Origin: Verrucomicrobia bacterium UBA3750 | GTDB taxonomy: Bacteria; Verrucomicrobiota; Kiritimatiellia; RFP12; UBA1067 | DNA length: 36,607 bases | NCBI GenBank assembly: GCA_002371755.1 | Contig: DFGM01000012.1 | Coordinates: forward strand, 1 to 36,607 | Direction: 5' to 3' | Shown here: piece by piece, positions 17,545-25,517 of the stretch | How the letters are laid out: each line of letters starts with the position of its first letter | Numbering within the stretch: position 1 is the first letter of the stretch | Translations under genes and position numbers: made by a program | The notes under the pieces: generated by a model | Told to the model about the DNA's origin: nothing | Database searches by the model: none | Seen by the model: only the letters and a program-made list of their open reading frames with translations

Positions 17545-19752
17545 ATGTCAGATACGCCTGAAACTACGAGCAATTACAACGCTGCGAACATCCAGGTTCT
17601 TGAAGGTATGGAAGCGGTGCGCAAGCGCCCCGCCATGTATATAGGAGATACGGGCGAGCGCGGCTACCACCATCTTGTGTACGAAGTGGTGGATAACTCC
17701 ATCGACGAGGCTCTTGCCGGATACTGCACGATGATCGATGTGATTATCAACCCCGACGGTTCGCTTACGGTGCAGGATAACGGACGCGGCATTCCCGTGG
17801 ACATGCATCCGACGCAGCACAGGCCCGCGATCGAGGTGGTGCTCACCGTGCTTCATGCCGGCGGCAAGTTCGACGGCTCGAATTACAAGGTCTCGGGCGG
17901 CCTCCACGGTGTGGGCGTGAGTTGCGTGAACGCGCTTTCCGACTGGATGAAGGTGGAGGTGAAGCGTGCGGGCAAGGTGCATGAAATAGAGTTTTCGCGC
18001 GGTCATGTCACAAAGCCTCTCGAGGTGATTGGCGAGTGCGGAGCTGAAACCGGCACCAAAGTGACGTTCTTCCCGGACCACACCATATTCTCTTGCCGTG
18101 CCTTCAAGTGGGAAACCCTGTGCGCCCGCCTGCGCGAACTCGCCTTCCTCAACAAGGGCGTGACCATCCATTTCCGCGACGATGAGGGCGAGGCGCACCA
18201 CGAAGAGACCTTCCACTACGAGGGCGGCATTGACGAGTTCGTGGAATACCTCAACGTCAACAAGAAGGCGCTTTCGCCCGTCATACACTTCGAGGGCGAG
18301 AAGGAAGGCACCACGGGAATGGTGCAGGCCGAGGTGGCGTTCCAGTATACCGAGTCGTATACCACGCTTGAGCAGACCTACTGCAACAACATACACACCA
18401 TCGAGGGCGGTACGCACCTATCCGGTTTCCGCCGCGCACTGACGAGCACCATCAACAAGTACGGCGCCGACCAGAAGCTCATCAAGGAGAAGGACAAGGT
18501 CACTGGCGATGACATGCGCGAAGGACTTACGGTAATCGTCTCGGTGAAGGTGCCGCAGCCTCAGTTCGAGGGTCAGACCAAGACAAAGCTCGGCAACGGC
18601 GAAGTGGATGGCATCGTGGCGGGAATCGTGAGCGACAAGCTCATGACGTTCTTCGAAGAGAACCCCGCCGTTGCGAAGACCGTGATTGAAAAGACTTTGC
18701 TCGCGTGCCGCGCCCGCGAGGCTGCGCGTGCGGCGCGCGAATCCACACGCCGCAAAGGCGTGATGGATGGGCTTTCCCTCCCCGGTAAACTCCGCGACTG
18801 CTCGGAGCGCGATCCCGCCAAGACCGAACTCTTCCTCGTCGAGGGCGATTCCGCAGGCGGCAGTGCGCAGACGGGGCGCGACCGCGCCACTCAGGCGATT
18901 CTCCCTCTGCGAGGCAAGGTCATAAACGTCGAGAAGGCGCGTATCGACCGCGTCCTCGCCAACCAGGAAATCCGCACTCTCATCACTGCAATCGGCTGCG
19001 GTTTCGCCGAGGAGTGGGACATCTCGAAGGCGCGCTACCACAAGATAGTCATCATGACCGATGCCGATGTGGATGGTGCGCACATCAGGACGTTGCTTCT
19101 CACCTTCTTCTACCGGAAGATGCCCGAACTTATCGAGAAGGGCTATGTGTATCTCGCGCAGCCGCCGCTCTACAAGGTCGAGCGCAAGAAGAAGATCGAA
19201 TACGTCCTGACCGATGGCGAGCTCACTTCCAAGCTGCTCACGCTCGGCCTTGACGACTTCGACGTGCCGGAAGCTTCCGGCGCCTCCATGGACAAGGAGC
19301 GCGCCCGTGAGTTCCTCACGCTCCTTGCCGAAATCGAAGCCACCGAGAAGATGGTTGCGGAACGCGGTTTCGACGCGGCAGCGCTCGTTGCCGATTCCAC
19401 CCAGCAGGGCAGCGGCGCATCCATGCTCAGGAAGGAGTTCGCATCGCTTTCGGGCTATGGCTACACGCACGACGATTGGTTCGGCGGCAAGCTCCGCAAA
19501 CTTCTCGACGACGTCCGCGCCCACGGCAAGCAGGGGCTTAGCATCTATCGCTTCAAGGGTCTTGGCGAAATGGATGCCGACGAACTCTTCGACACGACCA
19601 TGAACCCGGCCAAGCGCCGCATGCTCCGCGTGAAGATGGAAGATGCTGTCGCCGCCGACCGCATGTTCACGCTTCTCATGGGCGACGAGGTAGAGCCGAG
19701 GCGCAAGTTCATTGAAGACAACGCTCTGAACGTCCGCAATCTGGACTTCTGA
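17545..19752 (+). CDS. gyrB: DNA gyrase subunit B
   Basis: ATPase and Toprim subunit of gyrase, which negatively supercoils DNA. 735 residues; start set by AAGGAG 5 nt before the ATG at 17545. GHKL ATP site: VVDNSIDEALAGY (Asn and catalytic Glu, about 49-61), DNGRGIPVDMHP (about 78), GGLHGVGVSCVNALS (about 117) and the QTKTKLGN lysine loop (about 345). Toprim domain: VEGDSAGGSAQTGRDR (about 433) and TDADVDGAHIRTLL (about 510). The end, FIEDNALNVRNLDF, is gyrase-type, as is YRFKGLGEMDADEL. Roughly 80 residues of extra sequence lie in the C-terminal half (about 565-650). ParE is the only real alternative and is less likely given the ends. gyrA is not in the window. Followed by a strong terminator. 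Confidence 0.95.
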   Translation: MSDTPETTSNYNAANIQVLEGMEAVRKRPAMYIGDTGERGYHHLVYEVVDNSIDEALAGYCTMIDVIINPDGSLTVQDNGRGIPVDMHPTQHRPAIEVVLTVLHAGGKFDGSNYKVSGGLHGVGVSCVNALSDWMKVEVKRAGKVHEIEFSRGHVTKPLEVIGECGAETGTKVTFFPDHTIFSCRAFKWETLCARLRELAFLNKGVTIHFRDDEGEAHHEETFHYEGGIDEFVEYLNVNKKALSPVIHFEGEKEGTTGMVQAEVAFQYTESYTTLEQTYCNNIHTIEGGTHLSGFRRALTSTINKYGADQKLIKEKDKVTGDDMREGLTVIVSVKVPQPQFEGQTKTKLGNGEVDGIVAGIVSDKLMTFFEENPAVAKTVIEKTLLACRAREAARAARESTRRKGVMDGLSLPGKLRDCSERDPAKTELFLVEGDSAGGSAQTGRDRATQAILPLRGKVINVEKARIDRVLANQEIRTLITAIGCGFAEEWDISKARYHKIVIMTDADVDGAHIRTLLLTFFYRKMPELIEKGYVYLAQPPLYKVERKKKIEYVLTDGELTSKLLTLGLDDFDVPEASGASMDKERAREFLTLLAEIEATEKMVAERGFDAAALVADSTQQGSGASMLRKEFASLSGYGYTHDDWFGGKLRKLLDDVRAHGKQGLSIYRFKGLGEMDADELFDTTMNPAKRRMLRVKMEDAVAADRMFTLLMGDEVEPRRKFIEDNALNVRNLDF

Positions 19753-19774
19753 CGAGCCGCCCGAAGGCAGAGCC

Positions 19775-19820
19775 AAAACTTGCCGGAATCGCGCACACAA
19801 TCCGCTTCCCGGCAAGTTTT
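19775..19820. terminator. Bidirectional-looking hairpin terminator after gyrB
   Basis: AAAACTTGCCGG (19775-19786) pairs perfectly with CCGGCAAGTTTT (19809-19820) across a 22-nt loop; the stem ends in a T run on the plus strand and, by symmetry, on the minus strand. It lies 23 nt after the gyrB stop and 33 nt before the next gene, for which I see no separate promoter, so some readthrough may occur. Confidence 0.72.
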
Positions 19821-19853
19821 CGCGTTGCAAACGGAGAAAGAGGAGAAAGGCGG

Positions 19854-20882
19854 ATGAAGCACGAACCTGTGGATTTGGCGATAATCGGGGCAGGCCCGGC
19901 AGGCTTGATGGCGGCGTGGTCTGCCGTAAAGCGTTCCCTCAATGTGATTGTAATCGAGCGCAAGGCGCGTATCGGCTCCAAAATGCTCATGACCGCCAAC
20001 GGGCGGTGCAACTTCACGAAGGATATCCCCATCCGGCAGATGCTGGAGGATATCGGTGGCGAGGCGGCGGGATTTGTCGCGCCCGCGCTCAAGAGCCTTC
20101 CGCCATCCTCCATTGCCGGGCTTTTCCGTTCGCGCGGACTCGCGATAAAGAAGATGACGGATTCGCGGCTCTTCCCTGCGAGCGAAAAGGCGGCGGACGT
20201 GGTGCACATCTTTGGCGACATGCTGAGGGACAAGGCGGTGCCGCTTCTCTGCAACGCGCCCGTCACTGGTTTGCAGCAGATGAAGAACGGCTTTATCGTG
20301 GGGCTGGGAGGGTTTACGCTTTGGGCGAAGAACGTGCTTATCGCAACAGGCGGCATGTCTTTCCCGAAAACCGGCTGCTTCGGCGACGGATACCGTTTCG
20401 CGAAGTCGCTGGGGCACACGCTTGTGCCTTGCCGGGCGGGTTTGACGGGTTTCGAGCTCCGTCACGGCCGTGGCAAGGAACGCTTCGCCTTCGCGCGCGC
20501 GTCCATATTATATAAGGGCGGCGAGGAATTATGCTCGTATCAGGGCGAAGTGGAGTTCGAGCCGTGGGGCGTCACGGGCGCCGCCGTATACAATTGCCAG
20601 CGCCTTGTCGCCAAGCACGGCGTGACATCGTTTACCTTGCGCCTCGATACGCCAGCCGGAGTGTTCGAGTTCCAGAATCCACAACCACGTCCGCTGAAAG
20701 AGGCTATCGTCACCATAGGCGGCGTGAAACTGGATGAGGTCGATCCGTTCACCATGTCTTCGCGTCTGGTGCCGGGGCTCTATTTCGCGGGAGAGGTGCT
20801 TGATATAGACGGGCCCACCGGCGGCTACAACCTCACCCTCGCATTCGCCACCGGCCACCTCGCCGCCATATCCGTCAAGTGA
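19854..20882 (+). CDS. NAD(P)/FAD-dependent oxidoreductase, BaiN/HI0933 family
   Basis: Flavoprotein of the HI0933/YhiN/BaiN family; the substrate of this member is not known. 342 residues; GAGGAGAAAGG precedes the ATG at 19854. The Rossmann motif is IIGAGPAGLMAAWSA (about 10-24), then ERKARIGSKMLMTANGRCNF (about 35-54), a hallmark of the family. NVLIATGGMSFPKTGCFGDGY (starts about 159) and the C-terminal FAGEVLDIDGPTGGYNLTLAFATG (starts about 309) complete the FAD-binding core. It is about 50-60 residues shorter than usual; the reduction is in the middle insert domain (about 190-280). It lies between a terminator and the HIT promoter, so it may be transcribed alone or through leakage from gyrB. 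Confidence 0.92.
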   Translation: MKHEPVDLAIIGAGPAGLMAAWSAVKRSLNVIVIERKARIGSKMLMTANGRCNFTKDIPIRQMLEDIGGEAAGFVAPALKSLPPSSIAGLFRSRGLAIKKMTDSRLFPASEKAADVVHIFGDMLRDKAVPLLCNAPVTGLQQMKNGFIVGLGGFTLWAKNVLIATGGMSFPKTGCFGDGYRFAKSLGHTLVPCRAGLTGFELRHGRGKERFAFARASILYKGGEELCSYQGEVEFEPWGVTGAAVYNCQRLVAKHGVTSFTLRLDTPAGVFEFQNPQPRPLKEAIVTIGGVKLDEVDPFTMSSRLVPGLYFAGEVLDIDGPTGGYNLTLAFATGHLAAISVK

Positions 20883-20892
20883 GGCGGCCGCA

Positions 20893-20921
20893 TTGACTTT
20901 CAGCCCGTTTTCTGCTACAAT
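20893..20921 (+). promoter_or_regulatory. Promoter of the HIT-dinG-thiD-rluB operon
   Basis: TTGACT (20893-20898), exact 17-bp spacer, TACAAT (20916-20921), preceded by TGC. The ATG of the HIT gene begins 8 nt after the -10, at the expected transcription start, so the mRNA should be leaderless. The promoter also starts 10 bp after the preceding stop codon. Confidence 0.85.
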
Positions 20922-20928
20922 ACGCGCC

Positions 20929-21330
20929 ATGAAAAACGATTGCATATTCTGCGCCATTGGCGCTGGCGAGATACCTTCATTCAAGATATACGAAGATGAA
21001 GTATCGCTTGCATACCTCGATATAAACCCCTTCAGTTTCGGCCATACGCTCGTAATTCCGAAGGCGCACAGCGCCAATCTCGCCGAGACAAGCGACGAAA
21101 CGCTTGCCATGCTCGTCTCGCGCGTGAAGAAGATAGCCCGGCATATCAAGGAAACGCTTCCGTGCGACGGCTACAACATCCTGCAAAACAACGGCGAAGC
21201 GGCCGGGCAAAGCGTCCATCACATCCATTTCCACATTGTGCCGCGCATGGCCGGGGACAAGCTTGAGTTCGTGAACTCGAAAGGCGACATGGCGGCGCTC
21301 CAGGCTCTTGCCGAACGCCTGAAGATGTGA
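20929..21330 (+). CDS. HIT family nucleotide-binding protein
   Basis: Small nucleotide hydrolase/transferase of the HINT branch, acting on purine nucleoside phosphoramidates or adenylylated conjugates. 133 residues. Opening CIFCAIGAGEIPSF (about 5-18) with the paired cysteines common in bacterial HIT proteins, then AYLDINPFSFGHTLVIPKAH (about 28-47), and the histidine triad VHHIHFHIVPR (about 98-108), all as expected. Start: the ATG at 20929 gives a canonical N-terminus; the TTG at 20893 in the same frame is inside the -35 element and is rejected. First gene of a four-gene operon; its stop overlaps the next start (GTGA). Confidence 0.96.
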   Translation: MKNDCIFCAIGAGEIPSFKIYEDEVSLAYLDINPFSFGHTLVIPKAHSANLAETSDETLAMLVSRVKKIARHIKETLPCDGYNILQNNGEAAGQSVHHIHFHIVPRMAGDKLEFVNSKGDMAALQALAERLKM

Positions 21331-23630
21331 CAGAGGCGGAGTTCATAGACAATCCGCGCTGGGCGGAGATGTTCGAGGCGTCGTACGACGCCCCCCGCCA
21401 GCGTAGCGTGCCCGCCCACGAGGATTGCTCGCCCGTGGAAGCCGAAGGCGCGGCCATGCACCTCAAAACGGGCGGCACGCTCGGTGTGATGCCCGGCTAC
21501 GAAGAGCGTCCCGGGCAGATAGACATGCTCAAGGCGATAGTCCGCGCCTACAACGAGCGCGAACACCTGATGATAGAAGCAGGGACGGGCGTAGGAAAGT
21601 CGTTGGCGTATCTCATACCGTCCATTCTCTGGAGCCATCTGAACGATACGCCCGTCGTCATATCCACGGCTACGCGCAATCTCCAGTCGCAACTCGTCGA
21701 GCACGACATACCGCGGGCGCTTTCGGTGCTTGGAGACGGGCGGAAGGGCTTCAAGGTCTCATTGCTCAAGGGGCGCGGCAACTATCTTTGCCTGAAAGCG
21801 GTGGACGAGTTTTTCGAGTCTGGCTATTGGACGATGTCGAAGGAAGACCAGGCCGCCATGCCCGCTTTCATAGACTGGCTCAAAAGGACGAAAGACGGCG
21901 ACCTGGATCTTTTCGACGCTCTGCCGCGTTCCGTGCTCACCTTGCCCGGCGAGGAATGCCCCGGTCGGCATTGCCCTCACTATGCGCGCTGTTTCGTCTA
22001 CCGGGCGCGCAAAAGGGCGGCGGAGGCGGATTTGGTGATAGCAAACCATGCGCTGGTCATAGCCGATGCGGCCAGTGCGGGCGAAGCGCAGTTGCTGCCG
22101 CCATACGGCAGGCTGGTGCTGGACGAGGCGCACAATCTCGAAGCTATCGCCACCGACCAGCTCAGCAAGGAGCTTTCCATGCCGGAGCTCATGCGCATAC
22201 TCAATCGCCTCGAGAGGCGTTCCCGCTCCCGCATGGCCAGGCGAAGCGGCGTCTTTGCAAGCGTGGCGCGACTTCTCGCACGCGACTTGGTGGATGAAAC
22301 AAGCGTAGAGACTTTAGGCTCGCTCCTCAACAAGGGCGCCACATCCATCCCAGGCATAGTGAATGCGGCGGAGGGCTTGTTCGACGTCCTGGAGAAACTT
22401 GTCGCTCCTTCCGGCGGCAAGGGTGCGTGCCGTTATCGCGTCTCGAGAGTGCAAACCGGCGTCAAGGTGCGCCAGCATTCCGTAAACGGCATCTTTGAAA
22501 ACTACGACTCCCGCATTTGGAGCGAAGCAGACCTCGCAGCGGCACAGGCGAAACTCGAGACTCATCTCGCCTCGCTCGTCAATATACTCCATTCCATGCG
22601 AAGCGAGCTGGTGGACCGCTATGAGGCCAAGGGCCTCCCTTCGCCCCATGCCGACCTCGCCACGCAGATTAAAGGCATAGCCGATGCGATAGTGGAGTTC
22701 GCCAACATGGCGGCGTTTGTTGTCGCAGGCGAGAAAGAGACGTATGCCTACTGGGGCGAGTTCGTCCACCCGGAAAAGCGCCACTCCTACCTGCGCCTTG
22801 TGGCGGCGCCCCTTTCGGTGGCGGGGGACTTGGAGGAGATGCTCTACAAACCAAAGGATTCGGTTATCCTTTCTTCGGCCACGCTGCGCGTCGGGCGCGA
22901 TTTCAAGTATATGATGCGCCGGCTCGGCTGCGGCGAACGTTTCCGCTCCCTCACCGCGCCTAGCCCATTCGACTATCTTCGCCAGACCCTCGTCCTGGCG
23001 CCGGAGTGCATGCCGGATCCCTCAAGCCGCGCATCGGATTATGTCGCCGCGCTCTCGGATTTGACGGTCGAGCTCTTCCGCGCCACACGCGGAAGGGCGC
23101 TTGCGCTTTTCACGAGCTACGAAATGATGAACAGCGTCGCTCAACGCGTCCGCGACGCCCTCGGTGACGCCGGCATCCACCTCATTGTTCAGGGCGAAGG
23201 AGTCTCACGAGAGGCAATGGCGAAGGCTCTCAAGGATTCGCCCGGGGAAACCGTTCTCTTTGGAGCGCAGTCCTTCTGGGAAGGCGTGGACGTGGCAGGC
23301 GAAGCTTTGAGCTGCGTACTTGTGGCGAGACTGCCTTTCGCCCAGCGCACAGACCCTATCGTGGAGGCGAGGAGCGAAAAGATCGAGCGCGAAGGGTTGA
23401 GTTCCTTCCGCGACTACTATCTCCCTGAAGCCGTGATAAAGTTCCGCCAGGGCTTCGGCAGGCTTGTCAGGTCGAGGAGCGACCGTGGCGTCGTGGTGGT
23501 GGCGGATTCCCGCATCGTCACCAAAAACTATGGGGCCTCTTTCCGCCACGCCATCCCTGCAAGCGTCCATTCCGTAAAGAATATCGAAGAGTTGACCGGA
23601 CGCGTCAACGACTTCTTCTCGGCTTTATGA
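21327..23630 (+). CDS. DinG/Rad3-type ATP-dependent helicase
   Basis: Superfamily 2, iron-sulfur helicase of the DinG/XPD type, likely used in repair or R-loop/G4 unwinding. 767 residues. Walker A EAGTGVGKSLAYLIP (about 86-100); iron-sulfur cysteines at about 155 (NYLC) and in ECPGRHCPHYARC (about 212-224); the NHAL motif; DEAH box LVLDEAHNLE (about 265-274); SSATL in motif III; and motif VI QGFGRLVRSRSDRG (about 709-722). No N-terminal exonuclease domain, unlike Firmicutes DinG. The GTG start at 21327 overlaps the HIT stop (GTGA); an in-frame ATG at 21369 is the alternative. The stop overlaps thiD (ATGA). Confidence 0.93.
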   Translation: MTEAEFIDNPRWAEMFEASYDAPRQRSVPAHEDCSPVEAEGAAMHLKTGGTLGVMPGYEERPGQIDMLKAIVRAYNEREHLMIEAGTGVGKSLAYLIPSILWSHLNDTPVVISTATRNLQSQLVEHDIPRALSVLGDGRKGFKVSLLKGRGNYLCLKAVDEFFESGYWTMSKEDQAAMPAFIDWLKRTKDGDLDLFDALPRSVLTLPGEECPGRHCPHYARCFVYRARKRAAEADLVIANHALVIADAASAGEAQLLPPYGRLVLDEAHNLEAIATDQLSKELSMPELMRILNRLERRSRSRMARRSGVFASVARLLARDLVDETSVETLGSLLNKGATSIPGIVNAAEGLFDVLEKLVAPSGGKGACRYRVSRVQTGVKVRQHSVNGIFENYDSRIWSEADLAAAQAKLETHLASLVNILHSMRSELVDRYEAKGLPSPHADLATQIKGIADAIVEFANMAAFVVAGEKETYAYWGEFVHPEKRHSYLRLVAAPLSVAGDLEEMLYKPKDSVILSSATLRVGRDFKYMMRRLGCGERFRSLTAPSPFDYLRQTLVLAPECMPDPSSRASDYVAALSDLTVELFRATRGRALALFTSYEMMNSVAQRVRDALGDAGIHLIVQGEGVSREAMAKALKDSPGETVLFGAQSFWEGVDVAGEALSCVLVARLPFAQRTDPIVEARSEKIEREGLSSFRDYYLPEAVIKFRQGFGRLVRSRSDRGVVVVADSRIVTKNYGASFRHAIPASVHSVKNIEELTGRVNDFFSAL

Positions 23631-24463
23631 CCCAAAAACCATCCACCGCAACGACTATGAACCACCCGACCGCTGCCATCTCCCCGTGCTGCCTTACCAT
23701 TGCAGGAAGCGATTCCGGCGGCAACGCCGGCGTACAGGCCGATTTGAGGGCTTTCCATGCCTACGGACTCCACGCCTGCACCGTCTTTACCGCGCTTACC
23801 GCGCAAAATCCGTTTGGGGTCTCCGCCATACTCCCCGTGAGCGTGGACTTCATTTCAGCGCAGCTTGATGCCGTCTTGGGCGTCTACGCCATCCGTGCGT
23901 TGAAGACCGGCATGATGGCGGAGCCGCAAATCATTGAATGTGTGGCCGGAAAGCTCTCGCGCCATCCGGAGATTGCAAAGGTGATCGACCCCGTGATGGT
24001 CGCGACGAGCGGAGCCAAACTCGTCTCCGACGCCGCGATTGGCACTCTCAAGGCGCAGCTCCTGCCTCTTGCGCGGCTCGTCACGCCGAACTTGCCCGAG
24101 GCGCGCGAGCTCGCAGGCCCGAAATACGCCAATGCCACAGCCGAGGAACTCGCAAAGATTCTCCATGATGATCTTGGCGTCGCGGTGCTTGTCAAGGGCG
24201 GACACGACGACGGCAACGAAGTCACCGACATTTTGTGCGATGAAGCGGGCGAGATAGCCCGTTTTGGCGCTTTACGCATAGAACATCCCGTCTCGACGCA
24301 CGGCACCGGGTGCACGCTGGCGGCGGCGCTGGCGGCGGAATTGGCTCTGGGACGCAACCTCCCCGAGGCCGTAAAAGGTGCCAAGGAACACGTCCACAAG
24401 GCGATTTCGTCGTCTTATCTCGTTGGGGAAAACTGCGGCGTCCTCGGGTTCGTGGGGCGCTGA
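23627..24463 (+). CDS. thiD: Hydroxymethylpyrimidine/phosphomethylpyrimidine kinase
   Basis: Phosphorylates HMP and HMP-P in thiamine pyrimidine synthesis or salvage. 278 residues, with about 20 leader residues more than usual (a second in-frame ATG is at 23657). Ribokinase-fold motifs: LTIAGSDSGGNAGVQADLR (about 23-41; relatives have GSDSSGGAG), TALTAQNPFGV (about 56-66), GMMAEPQII, VIDPVMVATSGAKL (about 119-132), TPNLPEARELAG, LVKGGHDDG, and the anion-hole/catalytic base stretch STHGTGCTLAAALAAELALG (about 223-242). No other thi gene and no TPP riboswitch was seen here. ATG overlaps the helicase stop. Confidence 0.95.
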   Translation: MTQKPSTATTMNHPTAAISPCCLTIAGSDSGGNAGVQADLRAFHAYGLHACTVFTALTAQNPFGVSAILPVSVDFISAQLDAVLGVYAIRALKTGMMAEPQIIECVAGKLSRHPEIAKVIDPVMVATSGAKLVSDAAIGTLKAQLLPLARLVTPNLPEARELAGPKYANATAEELAKILHDDLGVAVLVKGGHDDGNEVTDILCDEAGEIARFGALRIEHPVSTHGTGCTLAAALAAELALGRNLPEAVKGAKEHVHKAISSSYLVGENCGVLGFVGR

Positions 24464-24482
24464 AACGGCTTGGGGCGTATAT

Positions 24483-25205
24483 ATGGAAGAGAGACTCCAA
24501 AACATACTGGCGCACGCAGGCGTCGCATCCAGAAGGGGGGCAGCGGCGATAATCGAGGCGGGAAGGGTGGTGGTGGATGGCAAAATCGTCACCGAGCCCG
24601 GGCTAAGGGTGAATGGGCAGACCGCCCTCATACTCGTTGACGGCAGGCGTATCGCGGCGGCAGAGAAAAAACGCACCATAGTCCTTTACAAGCCTGTGGG
24701 CGTGCTTTCGTCGATGAGCGACCCGTTTGGCGGCAAGACCGTGGCAGACCTTTTGCGCGGGCAAATCCCCGAACGCCTCGTCCCTGTGGGCAGATTGGAT
24801 AAAGATTCCGAAGGCCTTCTTCTAATGTCCAACGATGGCGATCTCGCCTTGCGCCTCACCCATCCGCGCTATTCGCACGAAAAGACGTACATCGTGCGTG
24901 CCGCCGGCAGATGGAACGACGAAAAACTCGCCATCCTACGGGGCAGTGTGAAAATGCCAGATGGTTACATGACCCGCCCCGCTGCGGTAAAAGTGCTGAA
25001 AACGCAGGAAAACAATATCACTTTGCTCGAATTTAGGCTTCGCGAGGGACGCAAAAGGCAAATCCGCTACATGTGTTCGGCGGCTCATCTTACAGTCCTT
25101 TCCCTTAAACGCATCGCCATCGGGGCTTTCATGCTCCCCAAAGAACTCGAAAGCGGTGGTTGGCGAGACCTCACCCCCGCCGAACTCGCCGCGCTGAAAG
25201 AATGA
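24483..25205 (+). CDS. Pseudouridine synthase, RsuA/RluB family
   Basis: Site-specific pseudouridylation of ribosomal RNA; the closest pattern is RluB (23S) but RsuA/RluE/RluF types cannot be excluded. 240 residues from the ATG at 24483. An S4 RNA-binding domain (about 1-58, LQNILAHAGVASRRGAAAII) precedes the catalytic domain with VLYKPVGVLSSMSDPFG and the catalytic Asp in VGRLDKDSEGLLLMSNDG (about 102-119); FRLREGRKRQIRYMC (about 184-198) is the third conserved block. Starts 19 nt after thiD, without a Shine-Dalgarno. An upstream in-frame extension overlaps thiD and does not belong to the family. Last gene of the HIT operon; after it comes a gene-free stretch that holds array 2. Confidence 0.93.
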   Translation: MEERLQNILAHAGVASRRGAAAIIEAGRVVVDGKIVTEPGLRVNGQTALILVDGRRIAAAEKKRTIVLYKPVGVLSSMSDPFGGKTVADLLRGQIPERLVPVGRLDKDSEGLLLMSNDGDLALRLTHPRYSHEKTYIVRAAGRWNDEKLAILRGSVKMPDGYMTRPAAVKVLKTQENNITLLEFRLREGRKRQIRYMCSAAHLTVLSLKRIAIGAFMLPKELESGGWRDLTPAELAALKE

Positions 25206-25350
25206 GCCTCTGGCAATGTTGCCGCAGGGGGAGGGCGCCGACAAACCGCGCCTTGGCGGGGCGATTAGGGGCGTTTGAGGGCGAAAGTCCAAGGAAATAA
25301 CCTAAAACCTGCAAAACCAAGCGGTTATCGGTCGCGGGAGCAGACCTCCT

Positions 25351-25508
25351 GCGACTAATGGGCATGGGTCGGAAATCCAATGGGCATTGGACGGGAATCC
25401 AATGGGCATTGGTCGGGAATTCAATGGGCATTGAATTGGAATCCAATGGGCATTGAATTCCTGAGTGATGGGCATTGAGTTCCCAGGTGATGGGCATGGG
25501 GCGACTAA
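25351..25508. repeat. 8-bp direct repeat GCGACTAA at both ends of array 2
   Basis: GCGACTAA occurs at 25351-25358 and again at 25501-25508, immediately outside the first and last ATGGGCATGGG of the array (they share one A at the left edge). This is what an 8-bp target-site duplication around an inserted element of about 142 bp would look like. Chance or a decayed unit spacer is the alternative. Confidence 0.6.
25355..25508. repeat. 22-bp tandem array 2, seven units with core ATGGGCAT
   Basis: Cores begin at 25358, 25380, 25402, 25424, 25446, 25468 and 25490, exactly 22 bp apart. All seven have ATGGGCAT on the plus strand. Flanks mirror each other in most units: CCA..TGG (units 2, 3) and TCA..TGA (unit 4). 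End units 1 and 7 both read ATGGGCATGGG. Spacers include TCGGAAAT, ACGGGAAT, TCGGGAAT, ATTGGAAT and ATTCCTGA. The array lies between the 3' ends of two convergent genes (25205 and 25518), so it is not a promoter element. The remaining bases of this 312-bp gene-free stretch (25206-25350, 25509-25517) contain nothing else I recognise and no good terminator. Confidence 0.93.
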
Positions 25509-25517
25509 CGGCTTCGG

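Noticed and set aside
25355..25508. CRISPR array
   Set aside because: Spacers are only 8 bp, are related to each other, and the dyad core is longer than the spacers. No cas gene is in the window.
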